Assembly: GCA_903851195.1 (NCBI GenBank)
Contig: CAINNJ010000051.1
Span: 1-64,000, forward strand
Reading direction: 5' to 3'
Source of the DNA: an uncultured Acidobacteriia bacterium
GTDB lineage: Bacteria; Acidobacteriota; Terriglobia; Bryobacterales; Bryobacteraceae
Length of the DNA stretch: 64,000 nt
Position 1 is the stretch's first letter. Each line of letters opens with the position of its first letter. The translations under genes and the position numbers were made by a program. Below are positions 9,360 to 18,151 of this stretch, piece after piece. Under the pieces are notes generated by a model. That model saw only the letters and a program-made list of their open reading frames with translations, ran no database searches and was not told where the DNA came from.

Positions 9360-9724
9360 TTGCCGGATTGCTGGCGGCCATTACCCTTCTGTTCGCCGTG
9401 GTGGTCCTCCAGAATATCCGTTTAACGGGCGCGCCGAAATTCGGCACGCCCTATCAGGCTGTGGTCCTGAATGGCGGTCAGGTTTATTACGGCAAGCTCC
9501 AGAATGCGGCCGGCAACTATCCGGTGCTGCGGGATATTTTTTACGTGGTCCGGAAGGAGAACCCGGAGACCAAGCAGGTATCCAATGTGCTGGTGCGGCG
9601 GGGCAAGGAACTGCATGGCCCGGAGTTCATGGTGCTGAACAGGCAGAGCATTTTGTTTATCGAGCCGGTGAAGGAAGATTCCGAGATCGGCAGATCGATC
9701 GCCGAGCAGACGAAGACACACTAG
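9347..9724 (+). CDS. Small membrane-anchored protein next to the PEP-CTERM gene
   Basis: A 125-residue protein with one N-terminal hydrophobic helix (LIAGLLAAITLLFAVVVLQ) and a soluble mostly beta domain (QAVVLNGGQVYYGKLQNA, RDIFYVV, NVLVRRGKELHGPE). I do not recognise a named family; the form, an anchored domain around a VYYGKL core, is common in short bacterial hypothetical proteins. It overlaps the end of the PEP-CTERM gene by 13 bases, so it is co-transcribed and may be an accessory factor for that surface protein. A perfect hairpin follows the stop. Confidence 0.7.
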   Translation: MQKLIAGLLAAITLLFAVVVLQNIRLTGAPKFGTPYQAVVLNGGQVYYGKLQNAAGNYPVLRDIFYVVRKENPETKQVSNVLVRRGKELHGPEFMVLNRQSILFIEPVKEDSEIGRSIAEQTKTH

Positions 9725-9725
9725 C

Positions 9726-9746
9726 GCGCCGGTTGGTCACCGGCGC
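9726..9746. terminator. Perfect hairpin between convergent genes
   Basis: GCGCCGGT and ACCGGCGC form an 8-bp stem around a 5-base loop directly after the stop of the small membrane-protein gene. No clear T-tract follows on either strand, so it may be an inefficient bidirectional terminator between this operon and the minus-strand glycosyltransferase. Confidence 0.5.
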
Positions 9747-9812
9747 ACCGGATTTCCAGGCCGCCCAGGGATTGCATCCCTTGCTTGCATACCGCCCCAT
9801 TTTCGCGTCCGA

Positions 9813-11018
9813 TCAGACGGTCCGGTAGGCCTCGTAGACATCTTCGAAGATGCGGTCCCACGATCTGGCCAGGGCGCTTTCGCGGCACTGCAGACTCATT
9901 TGATTCCGCAGGTCGGGTTGCGTGGCAAGACGCGCGACAGCCGCGGCGAAATCGGCATCGCTTTCCGTAATCAGGCCGGTGATTCCTTCCGAGACGATGT
10001 AGCGGGGTCCGCCCTGGGAGGTCACCACGGACGGAACGCCGGAAGCCATCGCTTCCTGCACCACGTTGCCGAAGGTGTCGGTTCTGGAGGGAAAGGCGAA
10101 GATATCCATGCCTGCGAACGCGCGGGCAAGCGCTTCACCCTTCAGGACTCCGGCGAATTCCACGTGGCTCAGATGGCGGCTCAGCCAGTCGCGTTCGGCG
10201 CCGTCGCCCACGATGAGGATGCGGAAAGAGGCGACACCCGCGGCCAGCAGCGCCTGTTCGACGTCGCGCAAAACGCGCACGCTTTTCTCCGGAGAGAACC
10301 GGCCGGCATAGCCGATGGTGAGGGGATGAGGCGCGGGATCGCGCTTCGCGGGCGAGAAGAGTTCGGTATCGACGCCGCGCGACATCAGGAACGACGGCTT
10401 GCCCGTCCGTGCGTGAAGGAGGTTCACCAGTTCCGGATTGGGGGCCAGCGTCAGTGCCGCGAGCTTATAGAACTCCACGCAGATGCGAAGCGAACTCTGT
10501 TCCGCCGCCGAGGCCAATCCCCCGAGCAGACCGGATGGCAGAAGCGAGAAGGTCTTGCCCATGCGGCGGGCGGCATATTCGTGCAGATTGGTGTGCCACG
10601 ACGCGACCAGAGGAAGACCGGCGTGGCGGGCCGCGAGGACGCCCAGGATGCCGATATGGCTGGGTCCCGTGACATGGACGAGATCCGCCCTGAACTCGTG
10701 GAGACGGAGCTTCACGGCAGCCAGGTGACGAAGGAACAGGGGATCGAAAGTCAGGTCGGTTTCGAGCGGGACACCGGCCCGGCTGGTTCTCAGTTCCATG
10801 ACCTGCAGATTGCCGTTGCCGGCAAAGCTGTCGGCGGGCCCGGCGTGCACGTTGAGAAACGGAAGATTGCGGCGCTTTGCGAACGCCTCAAAATGACGGC
10901 TGGTGTGGGCCACGCCGTTCACTTCATAGAAAGAGTCGGGGAAAAAAGCCACCCGCGGAGCCGAATTCAGATTGCCCTCCGAATTGCACAAATTGAGATG
11001 TTCTGCGGACCCATTCAT
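9813..11018 (-). CDS. GT4-family glycosyltransferase (mannosyltransferase-like)
   Basis: A 401-residue GT-B enzyme. The N-terminal half has the acceptor loop FPDSFYEVNGVAHTS and VTGPSHIGILG. The donor half has YAGRFSPEKSVRVL, VGDGAERDWL and FPSRTDTFGNVVQEAMASG, where an Asp occupies the first position of the E-x7-E pattern (D-x7-E). This version is common in GDP-mannose-dependent alpha-mannosyltransferases (MgtA/PimB-like), so mannosyl transfer to a lipid acceptor is a reasonable but unproven call. The gene is transcribed alone, converging on the PEP-CTERM operon. The start ATG gives a short polar leader before the first beta-strand (RVAFFPDSFY). Confidence 0.88.
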   Translation of the reverse strand: MNGSAEHLNLCNSEGNLNSAPRVAFFPDSFYEVNGVAHTSRHFEAFAKRRNLPFLNVHAGPADSFAGNGNLQVMELRTSRAGVPLETDLTFDPLFLRHLAAVKLRLHEFRADLVHVTGPSHIGILGVLAARHAGLPLVASWHTNLHEYAARRMGKTFSLLPSGLLGGLASAAEQSSLRICVEFYKLAALTLAPNPELVNLLHARTGKPSFLMSRGVDTELFSPAKRDPAPHPLTIGYAGRFSPEKSVRVLRDVEQALLAAGVASFRILIVGDGAERDWLSRHLSHVEFAGVLKGEALARAFAGMDIFAFPSRTDTFGNVVQEAMASGVPSVVTSQGGPRYIVSEGITGLITESDADFAAAVARLATQPDLRNQMSLQCRESALARSWDRIFEDVYEAYRTV

Positions 11019-11083
11019 TCTGACAGTAATCCATATGGATTTGTCAGCAATGTGAATCCCATAACAGGTCCGTTAAGACCGCG

Positions 11084-13999
11084 TCAGAACGCCAGTCTGA
11101 TCGCGAACTGGAACTGTCGGGGCGTCCCGCTGCCGGTGGGTCCCTGGTTGACGGGTGACGGGATCTGACCGAAATTGAGAGGGCTGGCCAGATTCGCCAG
11201 CGGCTGGCCGAGTTGAGCGCGGTTCAGCAGGTTGTAGACTTCAGCGCGGAACTGCACGCGGAGCCGCTCGCCGGCCGCCCAGCTCTTCTGCAGCGCGGAA
11301 TCGAGCTGCCAGAGCCTCGGACCCCTCGCCAGATTGCGGCCCGCGTTGCCCCAAGCTCCCGACGGCGGGACCTGAAAGGCGGCCGGGTTGATCCAATGCG
11401 CGGCGGACTGGCCTCCGGGGGGCGTCAGAGAGACGCCGGGGACGAGGGTCGGACGTTCCGAGCCGGAGACGGCGTTGAGATCGGGAAGCTGCGAGCCGGA
11501 GCGGTCCACGGTCACGTTGACCGGCAACGCGGAACGGAAGGAGGCGATGCCGCTGAGGTCCCAGTCGCCCAGCAGCCAGCCTCGCAGGGGCAGACGGTAA
11601 ACGACGTTCCCGTTAATAATATGACGGATATCGAAATCGCTGCTCGCCTTTTCGCAGGCGCGGCAGGAGACGTTCTGTGGCGTGTCGGACTCGCCCCCGC
11701 CGATGCCATCGTCATTGATGGAGTGCGACCACATGTAGTTCGCGGAGAGCAGCCAGCCGTGCCGGAAGGAGCGGCGGGCGCTCAACTGCAGGGCGTGGAA
11801 GGTGCTGTTGCTGTCGTTCTTGCGGAATTCTATGGTTCCGAACTGCGGGTAGGGCCGGGTTCCGGTGAGTGGATTCACCACATTCTGATATGTGGTGGTG
11901 AGGAGATTCGTGCCCTTGTTTCCGGCGTAAGAAGCCGTGCCCACGAGGCCGCCGAAGAGGGTTCTCTGAACGGAGGCCGTCCACGCCGCGACATAGGCGT
12001 CCTTACGATTGCGGTCCATGTCGCGTGGCGTTACGATGCCCGTGGTGGCCGAGAGAAACGGCGTGAGCGGATAGGCCAGACCCGGCGAGCCGGAGACGGT
12101 AAACGAGTAACGCTGCACGTCATTGGCATAGGGCAGGTTCTGATCGTCCTCCTGGCCATCGGTGTGATAGAGTCCGGCGCCCAGACGCAGCACCGTCTCG
12201 CCGCGCGACCAGGCGACGGCCAGCCGGGGATCGAGATCGTTATAGCGGGGGTGGGTGAACTCGCTCCCCTTCGGGCAGTAGCCGCCGCAGGTCGCCAGAT
12301 CGAACGGAATGGCGCGGTTATCCGCTTCATGAAAAACGTTGAAGAACGAGTACCGAAGGCCGAGGGTAACGGTGAGCGAAGAACTGAGCCGGATCTGATC
12401 CTGCACGTAACCGTAGACCTGCGTCTTGCGGCCGTGCTTGAGTGGCAGCAGGCCGGTGTAAGAAGCGCTGTCGAGAGAGTTACGCAGGAAGGTATCGAGC
12501 GAGGTGTAAGTCAGCGTGCCGTTCTGCGAGTTGCCCTGATAGAGACGAATCGCCCGAAGCTCCCCGCCCCATTTGAGGGTGTGGCGGCCGCGAATCCAGG
12601 TGGTGTTGTTGAGCCAGGAGAACGTGCTGCCGATCGCGTCCGAGGTGGCTGCGGCATTCAGCGGGCTGAGGCCGGATACCTTGACGGAAAACGGCGTGCT
12701 GCTGGAGGTGGCGACGTGATACTGATCCTGATTGAAGCCCATCCTGGCTTCGGTCAGCAGGGTGGGTGAAAAGATTCGTGTCACCGCGGCGACGCCGTTT
12801 TTCAGTTTGGTGTCGGTTTCCTGTTTCGCGGTGAGCGCGCCGGTGGGAACCGTGTAGTCCGCCTCGTCGGCGTTGTAGCGCAGAAAGGCCGTGGTGTTCT
12901 GCGAGAAGCGGTGATCGAGACGGAAACCGCCGGAGTCTTCGTTATCGATCTGGTTGGCGCCGGCGATGTAATTCCAGACGTTGGGATTCGAGGTGGGCGA
13001 GGTGCCGACAGGCCAGCTTTGGAGGATTTGCGCCAGCGCGGGAGACTGGGCGGCGACGGCGGCGGAGAACGATGGCGAAGGCGTCAGGCCGACCTGCGTC
13101 TGGCCGAGGCGTTGCCGCAAGCCTTCATAGTTGAGGAAGAAGAACGTCCTGTTGCGCAGCACCGGGCCGCTCAGGTCGCCCCCGAACTGGTTCAGCAGAA
13201 AGGCCGGGGAGTTCAGGGCGTTGAAGGGACGGGCATCCACGGCATTGTTGCGCAGATACCCGAAGGCATCGGCATGGAACGCGTTCGTGCCGGAGGCCGA
13301 GACGACCGCGATCTGGCCGCCCGCGGTAGTGCCGCTGTCCGCGTTGAAGCTTTGCGACTGCACCTGAAATTCGGCAATGGAATCGAGCGGAATGGCGAGG
13401 CGAACGTACTGCTTTTGCGCCTGATTCAGGATGCCCGAGGCATCCACGCCATCGAAGGTGAAGTTGTTGTCGTCGAGGCCGTGGCCGGCGAAACGGATGG
13501 AACGCTGGTCGCTGGGTCCGGTGTCCATGGCTCCCGGCGCGAAAGCGGTGAGGTGGGACCAGTTGCGTCCGTTGAGGGGAAGCTCCTGGAGTTGGGCGCG
13601 CTCGAGGGCCGCCCCGAGAGCGGCGCCGGATTTGTCGAGTTGCGCGAGGGGTTCATCGACGTTGGTTACCTGGCCGGAGGCCGTGACAAGCAGGCGCGCG
13701 TCGAGAGTGCGTGTCTGCCCGGCGACCTGCTCCACACGGGCAAAACGAAGTTCGCCGAAGCCGGGCGCGCTGAAGAGGACCGAGTACGCGCCGGACGGAA
13801 GGCCATCGATTACGTAGATCCCCTGCGGGCCGGAGCGCGTGTTGCGCTCCAGCCCCGTGGAGAGTTGAACGACCCTGACGAGCGCGTTGGGAACTCTCGC
13901 GCTCTGCTGGTCTGTTACCGAACCGGCAAGTACCGATTGATCGATCTGCGCCGGCAGTGACAGCGAGAAGAAGACGAGTGCCGCCAGGGCCAATTTCAT
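11084..13999 (-). CDS. Oar-like TonB-dependent outer-membrane receptor
   Basis: A 971-residue outer-membrane protein. A signal peptide (~18 residues) is followed by a carboxypeptidase-regulatory-like beta-sandwich (~20-105, LAGSVTDQQSARVPNALVRV), a plug region (~110-235, with LQELPLNGRNWSHL and RFAGHGLDDNNFTFDG), and a long barrel ending in QFAIRLAF with the C-terminal Phe used by the BAM machinery. This architecture is strongly expanded in Acidobacteriota and resembles Myxococcus Oar. Such receptors import or bind large ligands using TonB energy; the ligand is unknown. It lies two bases after the stop of the secreted phosphoesterase gene, so the pair probably forms a nutrient-scavenging operon. 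Confidence 0.92.
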   Translation of the reverse strand: MKLALAALVFFSLSLPAQIDQSVLAGSVTDQQSARVPNALVRVVQLSTGLERNTRSGPQGIYVIDGLPSGAYSVLFSAPGFGELRFARVEQVAGQTRTLDARLLVTASGQVTNVDEPLAQLDKSGAALGAALERAQLQELPLNGRNWSHLTAFAPGAMDTGPSDQRSIRFAGHGLDDNNFTFDGVDASGILNQAQKQYVRLAIPLDSIAEFQVQSQSFNADSGTTAGGQIAVVSASGTNAFHADAFGYLRNNAVDARPFNALNSPAFLLNQFGGDLSGPVLRNRTFFFLNYEGLRQRLGQTQVGLTPSPSFSAAVAAQSPALAQILQSWPVGTSPTSNPNVWNYIAGANQIDNEDSGGFRLDHRFSQNTTAFLRYNADEADYTVPTGALTAKQETDTKLKNGVAAVTRIFSPTLLTEARMGFNQDQYHVATSSSTPFSVKVSGLSPLNAAATSDAIGSTFSWLNNTTWIRGRHTLKWGGELRAIRLYQGNSQNGTLTYTSLDTFLRNSLDSASYTGLLPLKHGRKTQVYGYVQDQIRLSSSLTVTLGLRYSFFNVFHEADNRAIPFDLATCGGYCPKGSEFTHPRYNDLDPRLAVAWSRGETVLRLGAGLYHTDGQEDDQNLPYANDVQRYSFTVSGSPGLAYPLTPFLSATTGIVTPRDMDRNRKDAYVAAWTASVQRTLFGGLVGTASYAGNKGTNLLTTTYQNVVNPLTGTRPYPQFGTIEFRKNDSNSTFHALQLSARRSFRHGWLLSANYMWSHSINDDGIGGGESDTPQNVSCRACEKASSDFDIRHIINGNVVYRLPLRGWLLGDWDLSGIASFRSALPVNVTVDRSGSQLPDLNAVSGSERPTLVPGVSLTPPGGQSAAHWINPAAFQVPPSGAWGNAGRNLARGPRLWQLDSALQKSWAAGERLRVQFRAEVYNLLNRAQLGQPLANLASPLNFGQIPSPVNQGPTGSGTPRQFQFAIRLAF

Positions 14000-14001
14000 G
14001 G

Positions 14002-17000
14002 TTAGTCGTCCAGATCCTTATGGTGCGGAGCGTTGACCAGCTTCTCCGCAGCCGTCAGGATGCCGGCCTGCTGCTTGCGATAGGACGGGCTGAGACGGCC
14101 AAACCGGCCGGTCGCCTTGTAGAGATCGTCGGCCTGTTTGGAGAGGCGGGCGAGGATGCCGAAGCGGAAGCTGTCTTTGTCCGGTCCGGAGTTGTCGAGG
14201 AGGTTGGCGAAGCGCCAGACGCGGCGTCCGGCCGGGCTCGACCGGTACTGCGGTTTGGTGACCTTGAAGCTCTGCGCGGTGATGCCGTTGTAAGTGGGCT
14301 GGAACATGTCGCGCATGTCGGTGGCGAAGAGATCGCCCAGGTTGGCCGGCGGCAGGCCGAGCAACAGCTCTTCGGTCTTGACGATAGAAGCCGTGCTGTA
14401 GTGCTTCAGCGACGAGTAGGCCGGTTTGGCGTACGGGCTGATGACGATCGCGACCGAGCGGTGCGGGTGGATGTGGTCGAGCGAAGACTGCGCGTCGTCG
14501 TAGGTCATGAAGATCGCGCTGCCGACCCCGGTGGTGGGGTTGTAGTAGACAGGGCTGTTCATGATGTGGCTGACCACCATGCCGAGGGCGGTGTCGCCGT
14601 CGGCAACCTGTTGAATCGGAGAACTTCCTACGGTGTTCGCGTTCGGGGCCTGCACGCCGCCAGTGTGGTCGTTGGGCTGGTAGATGTAGACGAACTGGGG
14701 CAGCGTGTTGGAGGCCACCATGCCGTCGAAATCGGCGATGAATTCCTGGGCACGGCGCTGGTCGGAGATGTTGAAGTTGTAACCCGGGTAGTAGGGGTCG
14801 ATGCGGGGCTCACCGTTCCGGTTGTTGCCGCCGACGATGGCGAGGCTCGGCAGGGTCATGAAGTAAGCCTGGCCGAAACCCTGCGTTTCCGAGGTCACGT
14901 CGCCGGCATTCTTCAGAGGCGAGGTGACGCTGAAGTTGTCGGCATTGAGCACCGGGTAGCCGAGGAAGCCGCTGGCCGGGTCGTCAATGGTGGTCGGCGT
15001 ATTGGTGCCGGTGTCCGTGCCGGAGATGCGGATCTGAACGCCGTATTCCTTGAAGCTGACGCCGTTGCGCGCCGCGTTGTTAAAGATATAGCCGGCTTCC
15101 GGATAATCTTCCGGTTCGAAGTTCTTGTTGACGAGCAGGCCGCGGCCGGATTTCACGAGGAGCGTCTTCTCGGTGTAGTCGGTGGCGGTGCCGGACATGG
15201 CGTACTGGTGGCCGGCGTCGCTTTCTTCGGAATCGGCGAACATGTTGACCGCCGTGGCGAACTGCGAGGCGAGGGTCTGGGTGTTCAGCGTAACGCCCGT
15301 GTACTGGCCGTTGGTGTAGCCGGTGCCGGTTTTGTCGTTGAAGTTCGTGCTGGCATAGTTGCCGAAGCGCGCGCCCAGGTTGCCGAGCACGGAGTCGAAC
15401 GTCTTGTTCTCATGCAGGATGAAGAACACGTGGTTGATCTTCGCGGACGGTGTGGTTCCGCCGGCCGGCACGACGCTGGTGTCCGCCGGAGCATTGATGG
15501 CGAAGTTGTTGGCGAGAACCGTGGTGTTGTCGGGCGTGGAGAGGGTAATCTTCTGCAGGGTGCCGAAGATGTAGTTGCTGTCGTAGGCGGTGGAGATCGA
15601 TTCCACGCCGGTGGGCGGGGCAGCGGTTTTGGTGTTGGCGATGGTGGCGGGATTCACGTCTTCGCCGACGCCCTTGGCGTTGGTCACGTAGAGCGTGGTG
15701 TTATCCGGGCTGACGGCCAGACCGGTGGGATACCAGCCGGTGGGAATGCGGCCCAGCAGTTTCGGCGCGGTGGGCGTGGAGACGTCGAGGACGGCTACCG
15801 AGTTCAGGCCGGCTTCGGCGACATACAGGCGCGTGTTGTCTTGCGAAACGGCAAGGGCGTTGGGATAGGAGCCGTGAATTTTCGGCCGGACAGTCTGCAG
15901 CATGGAGAGAGGCGAGAGATCGAAATCCGGCAGTTTGCGGTTGTCGTTCAGGATGACGAGGCCGAGGGAGTCGCTGTTCGACTTGGCGACGTAAACGACT
16001 TCGACACCGTTTTTCGCGACGATGGCCATGGCGGAGGGATGCGTGTCACCGACCTGATACATGTCGTCGAGGTGGGCGCCTTCGTAGATGCTGGTGGTGG
16101 CCGCGAGGGCGGCGCCGTTGCCAGCGGGCGCGAGGAAGAGGGACAGGGAAGAGGTCTGCGGATTGTTGCCCGTGGTGCTGGTCTGCGGCACGAAGAAGCC
16201 CTGCGGCTGGTTATTGGGCGTGGTACCGAGGGAGAGCAGTTTGCCGTCGGCTCCATAAGTGGGCGCGGTGAACTTATATTCCGTGACGCCCCAGTTGGAA
16301 ACCGCGATCTTGCTGCCGGTGGGGCTGACAACGACCGTATAGGGGAAGTAACCGGCGGGGAGTTGTTTCACCACCGTTTTCGTGTTGGTATCGATCACCG
16401 CGACGCTGTTATCGCCGTTGCAGGCAACATAAAGGAACTTGCCGTCGGGGCTGAGCGCGGAACCTGCCGGGAAGGTGGTCTGCGCGCCGGTGGTGCGGCT
16501 GAAGTTCGTGGGAATGGGCGGTTTGTTGCCGCTGGCGTCCGCCGTGTTCATGGCGGGGTCCGGCGTGTAGTTGCTCACGTAGCCGGCGTTGGCGGGGAGG
16601 ATGGGGGCAATGCGGACTTTCGGCGTGGTGGGGTCGGCCGAGATCACGCCGCTGGCCGTGATGGAGAATACCTTCACGTCATTGTCGGGACCGCCGGAAG
16701 CCCAGAGCGTGTAGGGGCCGGTTCCGCTCACCTGGAGGCCGATGAAGTAGGCGCCCGTGTTGATCTGCGAGACCACCGTCATGGTGGCGGTGTTGACGAC
16801 CGAGACCGAGTAGCCGCCGAGATTCGGAGAGCCGGGCACCAGCGAAGCGAGGCCGCCTTCGCGTTCGTCATCATTCGACGTGATGGCGTATTTGCCGTCG
16901 AGGGTCAGGGCGAGACCAAGCGGGTTCATGCCGACCTGCAGGCTGGATCCCGCGGGTGTCACCTTGCGGCCGTTCGGCAGGACGCCGGCGTAGTAAGAGC

Positions 17001-17190
17001 CGAACTTGTTGGGACCGGCGAAGAGTTCCGCTCCGGCGTAGACGCCGGTTTCGGAAGTACCATATACCGGCGCGGTGATGCTGCCCCAGTTGGAGATATC
17101 GACCTGAGCCTGCTGGGCGAACGCCACGTTGACGCTGAGAAGACAGGTCAGTGCCGTTCGCTGAAAATTCTTTCGGGGATTCGGGGTCAT
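14002..17190 (-). CDS. Large secreted YVTN beta-propeller / phosphoesterase fusion
   Basis: A 1062-residue exported protein. The N-terminal signal is TALTCLLSVNVAFAQQ. The propeller region spans ~60-570 with many YVTN-type units (FLYVACNGDNSVAVIDTNT, LYVAEAGLNSVAVLDVST). From His587 there is a PF04185-type phosphoesterase domain (HVFFILHENKTFDSVLGN, DSEESDAGHQYAMSGTATDY, MTYDDAQSSLDHIHPHRSV), with the metal-ligand Asp, His and Glu pattern kept. It is longer than its paralogue at the left end of the window. The tightly linked TonB receptor suggests that products released by the phosphoesterase, such as phosphate or an organophosphate, are taken up by that receptor; this is inference from synteny. 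Confidence 0.93.
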   Translation of the reverse strand: MTPNPRKNFQRTALTCLLSVNVAFAQQAQVDISNWGSITAPVYGTSETGVYAGAELFAGPNKFGSYYAGVLPNGRKVTPAGSSLQVGMNPLGLALTLDGKYAITSNDDEREGGLASLVPGSPNLGGYSVSVVNTATMTVVSQINTGAYFIGLQVSGTGPYTLWASGGPDNDVKVFSITASGVISADPTTPKVRIAPILPANAGYVSNYTPDPAMNTADASGNKPPIPTNFSRTTGAQTTFPAGSALSPDGKFLYVACNGDNSVAVIDTNTKTVVKQLPAGYFPYTVVVSPTGSKIAVSNWGVTEYKFTAPTYGADGKLLSLGTTPNNQPQGFFVPQTSTTGNNPQTSSLSLFLAPAGNGAALAATTSIYEGAHLDDMYQVGDTHPSAMAIVAKNGVEVVYVAKSNSDSLGLVILNDNRKLPDFDLSPLSMLQTVRPKIHGSYPNALAVSQDNTRLYVAEAGLNSVAVLDVSTPTAPKLLGRIPTGWYPTGLAVSPDNTTLYVTNAKGVGEDVNPATIANTKTAAPPTGVESISTAYDSNYIFGTLQKITLSTPDNTTVLANNFAINAPADTSVVPAGGTTPSAKINHVFFILHENKTFDSVLGNLGARFGNYASTNFNDKTGTGYTNGQYTGVTLNTQTLASQFATAVNMFADSEESDAGHQYAMSGTATDYTEKTLLVKSGRGLLVNKNFEPEDYPEAGYIFNNAARNGVSFKEYGVQIRISGTDTGTNTPTTIDDPASGFLGYPVLNADNFSVTSPLKNAGDVTSETQGFGQAYFMTLPSLAIVGGNNRNGEPRIDPYYPGYNFNISDQRRAQEFIADFDGMVASNTLPQFVYIYQPNDHTGGVQAPNANTVGSSPIQQVADGDTALGMVVSHIMNSPVYYNPTTGVGSAIFMTYDDAQSSLDHIHPHRSVAIVISPYAKPAYSSLKHYSTASIVKTEELLLGLPPANLGDLFATDMRDMFQPTYNGITAQSFKVTKPQYRSSPAGRRVWRFANLLDNSGPDKDSFRFGILARLSKQADDLYKATGRFGRLSPSYRKQQAGILTAAEKLVNAPHHKDLDD

Positions 17191-17316
17191 AAAGGTGAGT
17201 CTCTAGTGACTGTATTTCCCGAAGATGACGGGAGGATGAGAGGCGGGTGTCGATTTGATGGCAGCCTTCGGCATGGCTTCGCCGAGGGGGGCAATATGGC
17301 ACCGGACAGCACCTGT

Positions 17317-17335
17317 CACCGGATTGATTCCGGTG
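17317..17335 (-). terminator. Hairpin after the receiver-like gene
   Basis: CACCGGA and TCCGGTG form a 7-bp perfect stem with a 5-base loop in the ~180-base gap between the receiver-like gene and the phosphoesterase gene. There is no T-run, so termination is only a possibility; it could also be a leader structure for the phosphoesterase transcript. Confidence 0.35.
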
Positions 17336-17368
17336 TTAAAGGCGTCTGTAACACGCGGCGGGAAGGCT

Positions 17369-17923
17369 TCAGTGCGCCGCGAGCCGCGCCAGGGTTGACA
17401 CGGCCGGCGCGTTGTCGGGCATGCCCCGCGCCAGCGGCTTTTTCCGCGGCTGGGATTGTGCCTCGATTCGGGATTCGGCCTCCAGCACGAATCCCAGACT
17501 CTGGCGCAGTTCGCCTTCGTTGAGGGGCATCGCGAGGGCGTGAAATGCGCCGGCCCGGCTCGCTTCTGGCCAGTCCGGCAAATCGGCAAATCCATGGCAG
17601 AGAATGAGGCGCAGATGCGGGGCCATCTGTTTCATCTCCCGCACCAGAGAAAGCCAGGACATCGCCCGTCCGAGAGCGCGGCGGGTACACAGGAGCGCGA
17701 CAGTTCCCGGCAGGCTCGTGAACCGATCCAGGCCGGAACAGGCTTCACTGGCGAGAACGACCCAGTCGAATTCACGGGCAATCGCCCGGACGGCGGCGAG
17801 ATCCGACGGATCCAGTCCCAGCGCGACCACGAATTTTCCGGTCATTGCCGGAGAAGTCAGCACCTCGCCTGCCACACTGATTCGGGCTTGCTGAACCGGG
17901 CCTGCCGCGCGGAGGAATTGCAC
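17369..17923 (-). CDS. Receiver-like (CheY-fold) protein lacking the standard phosphorylation site
   Basis: About 184 residues from a GTG start; an internal ATG at 17845 (MTGKFVVALGLDPSD) is an equally good start. From there the alternating beta/alpha pattern (FVVALGL, WVVLASEAC, TVALLCTRR, RLILCHG, FHALAMPLNEGEL) resembles a response-regulator receiver fold. The phospho-acceptor Asp at the end of the third strand and the conserved Lys are not evident, so it may be a pseudo-receiver. The C-terminal ~30 residues are basic and disordered. No partner kinase is nearby. Function is unknown. Confidence 0.55.
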   Translation of the reverse strand: MQFLRAAGPVQQARISVAGEVLTSPAMTGKFVVALGLDPSDLAAVRAIAREFDWVVLASEACSGLDRFTSLPGTVALLCTRRALGRAMSWLSLVREMKQMAPHLRLILCHGFADLPDWPEASRAGAFHALAMPLNEGELRQSLGFVLEAESRIEAQSQPRKKPLARGMPDNAPAVSTLARLAAH

Positions 17924-18091
17924 GAAACGCCGGATTCTAAAGGTAGCGCGCCAGGCTCAAAGTTCGGTCGCGGGCGGGTTCTCTGCGTGAAAGGGCGCAC
18001 TTCCGCCTCCTGCGCCACAGCGACCAACTACGCCGATAGAAACCGGTACCACACGTCACCGGACGCACCGAAATGGTTCAAGATAAAAAAA

Positions 18092-18106
18092 TTTTGTGCC
18101 ACAAAA
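18092..18106 (+). promoter_or_regulatory. 15-bp palindrome, probable operator or activator site
   Basis: TTTTGTG and CACAAAA form a perfect inverted repeat around a single central base, in an AT-rich island within otherwise GC-rich DNA. It sits just upstream of the candidate promoter of the GT2 gene, in the intergenic region shared with the divergent receiver-like gene. Size and symmetry fit a dimeric helix-turn-helix regulator. Confidence 0.5.
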
Positions 18107-18113
18107 CACAAAT

Positions 18114-18140
18114 TTCGTTCCGGAATGGTACTCTTATAAA
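18114..18140 (+). promoter_or_regulatory. Candidate promoter of the GT2 glycosyltransferase
   Basis: TTCGTT (18114-18119) and TATAAA (18135-18140) are separated by 15 bases, short of the ideal 17. The expected transcript start would lie only a few bases before the GTG start codon and no ribosome site is visible, so translation could be leaderless. Confidence 0.4.
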
Positions 18141-18151
18141 CAAGTCATCAA

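Noticed and set aside
11213-12769. A 518-codon plus-strand frame opposite the TonB receptor
   Set aside because: No domain, and antisense to a well-supported receptor.
13957-17523. An 1188-codon plus-strand open frame across the large phosphoesterase gene
   Set aside because: It is antisense to a gene with clear family motifs, and its composition is the typical Val/Gly/Arg mirror.
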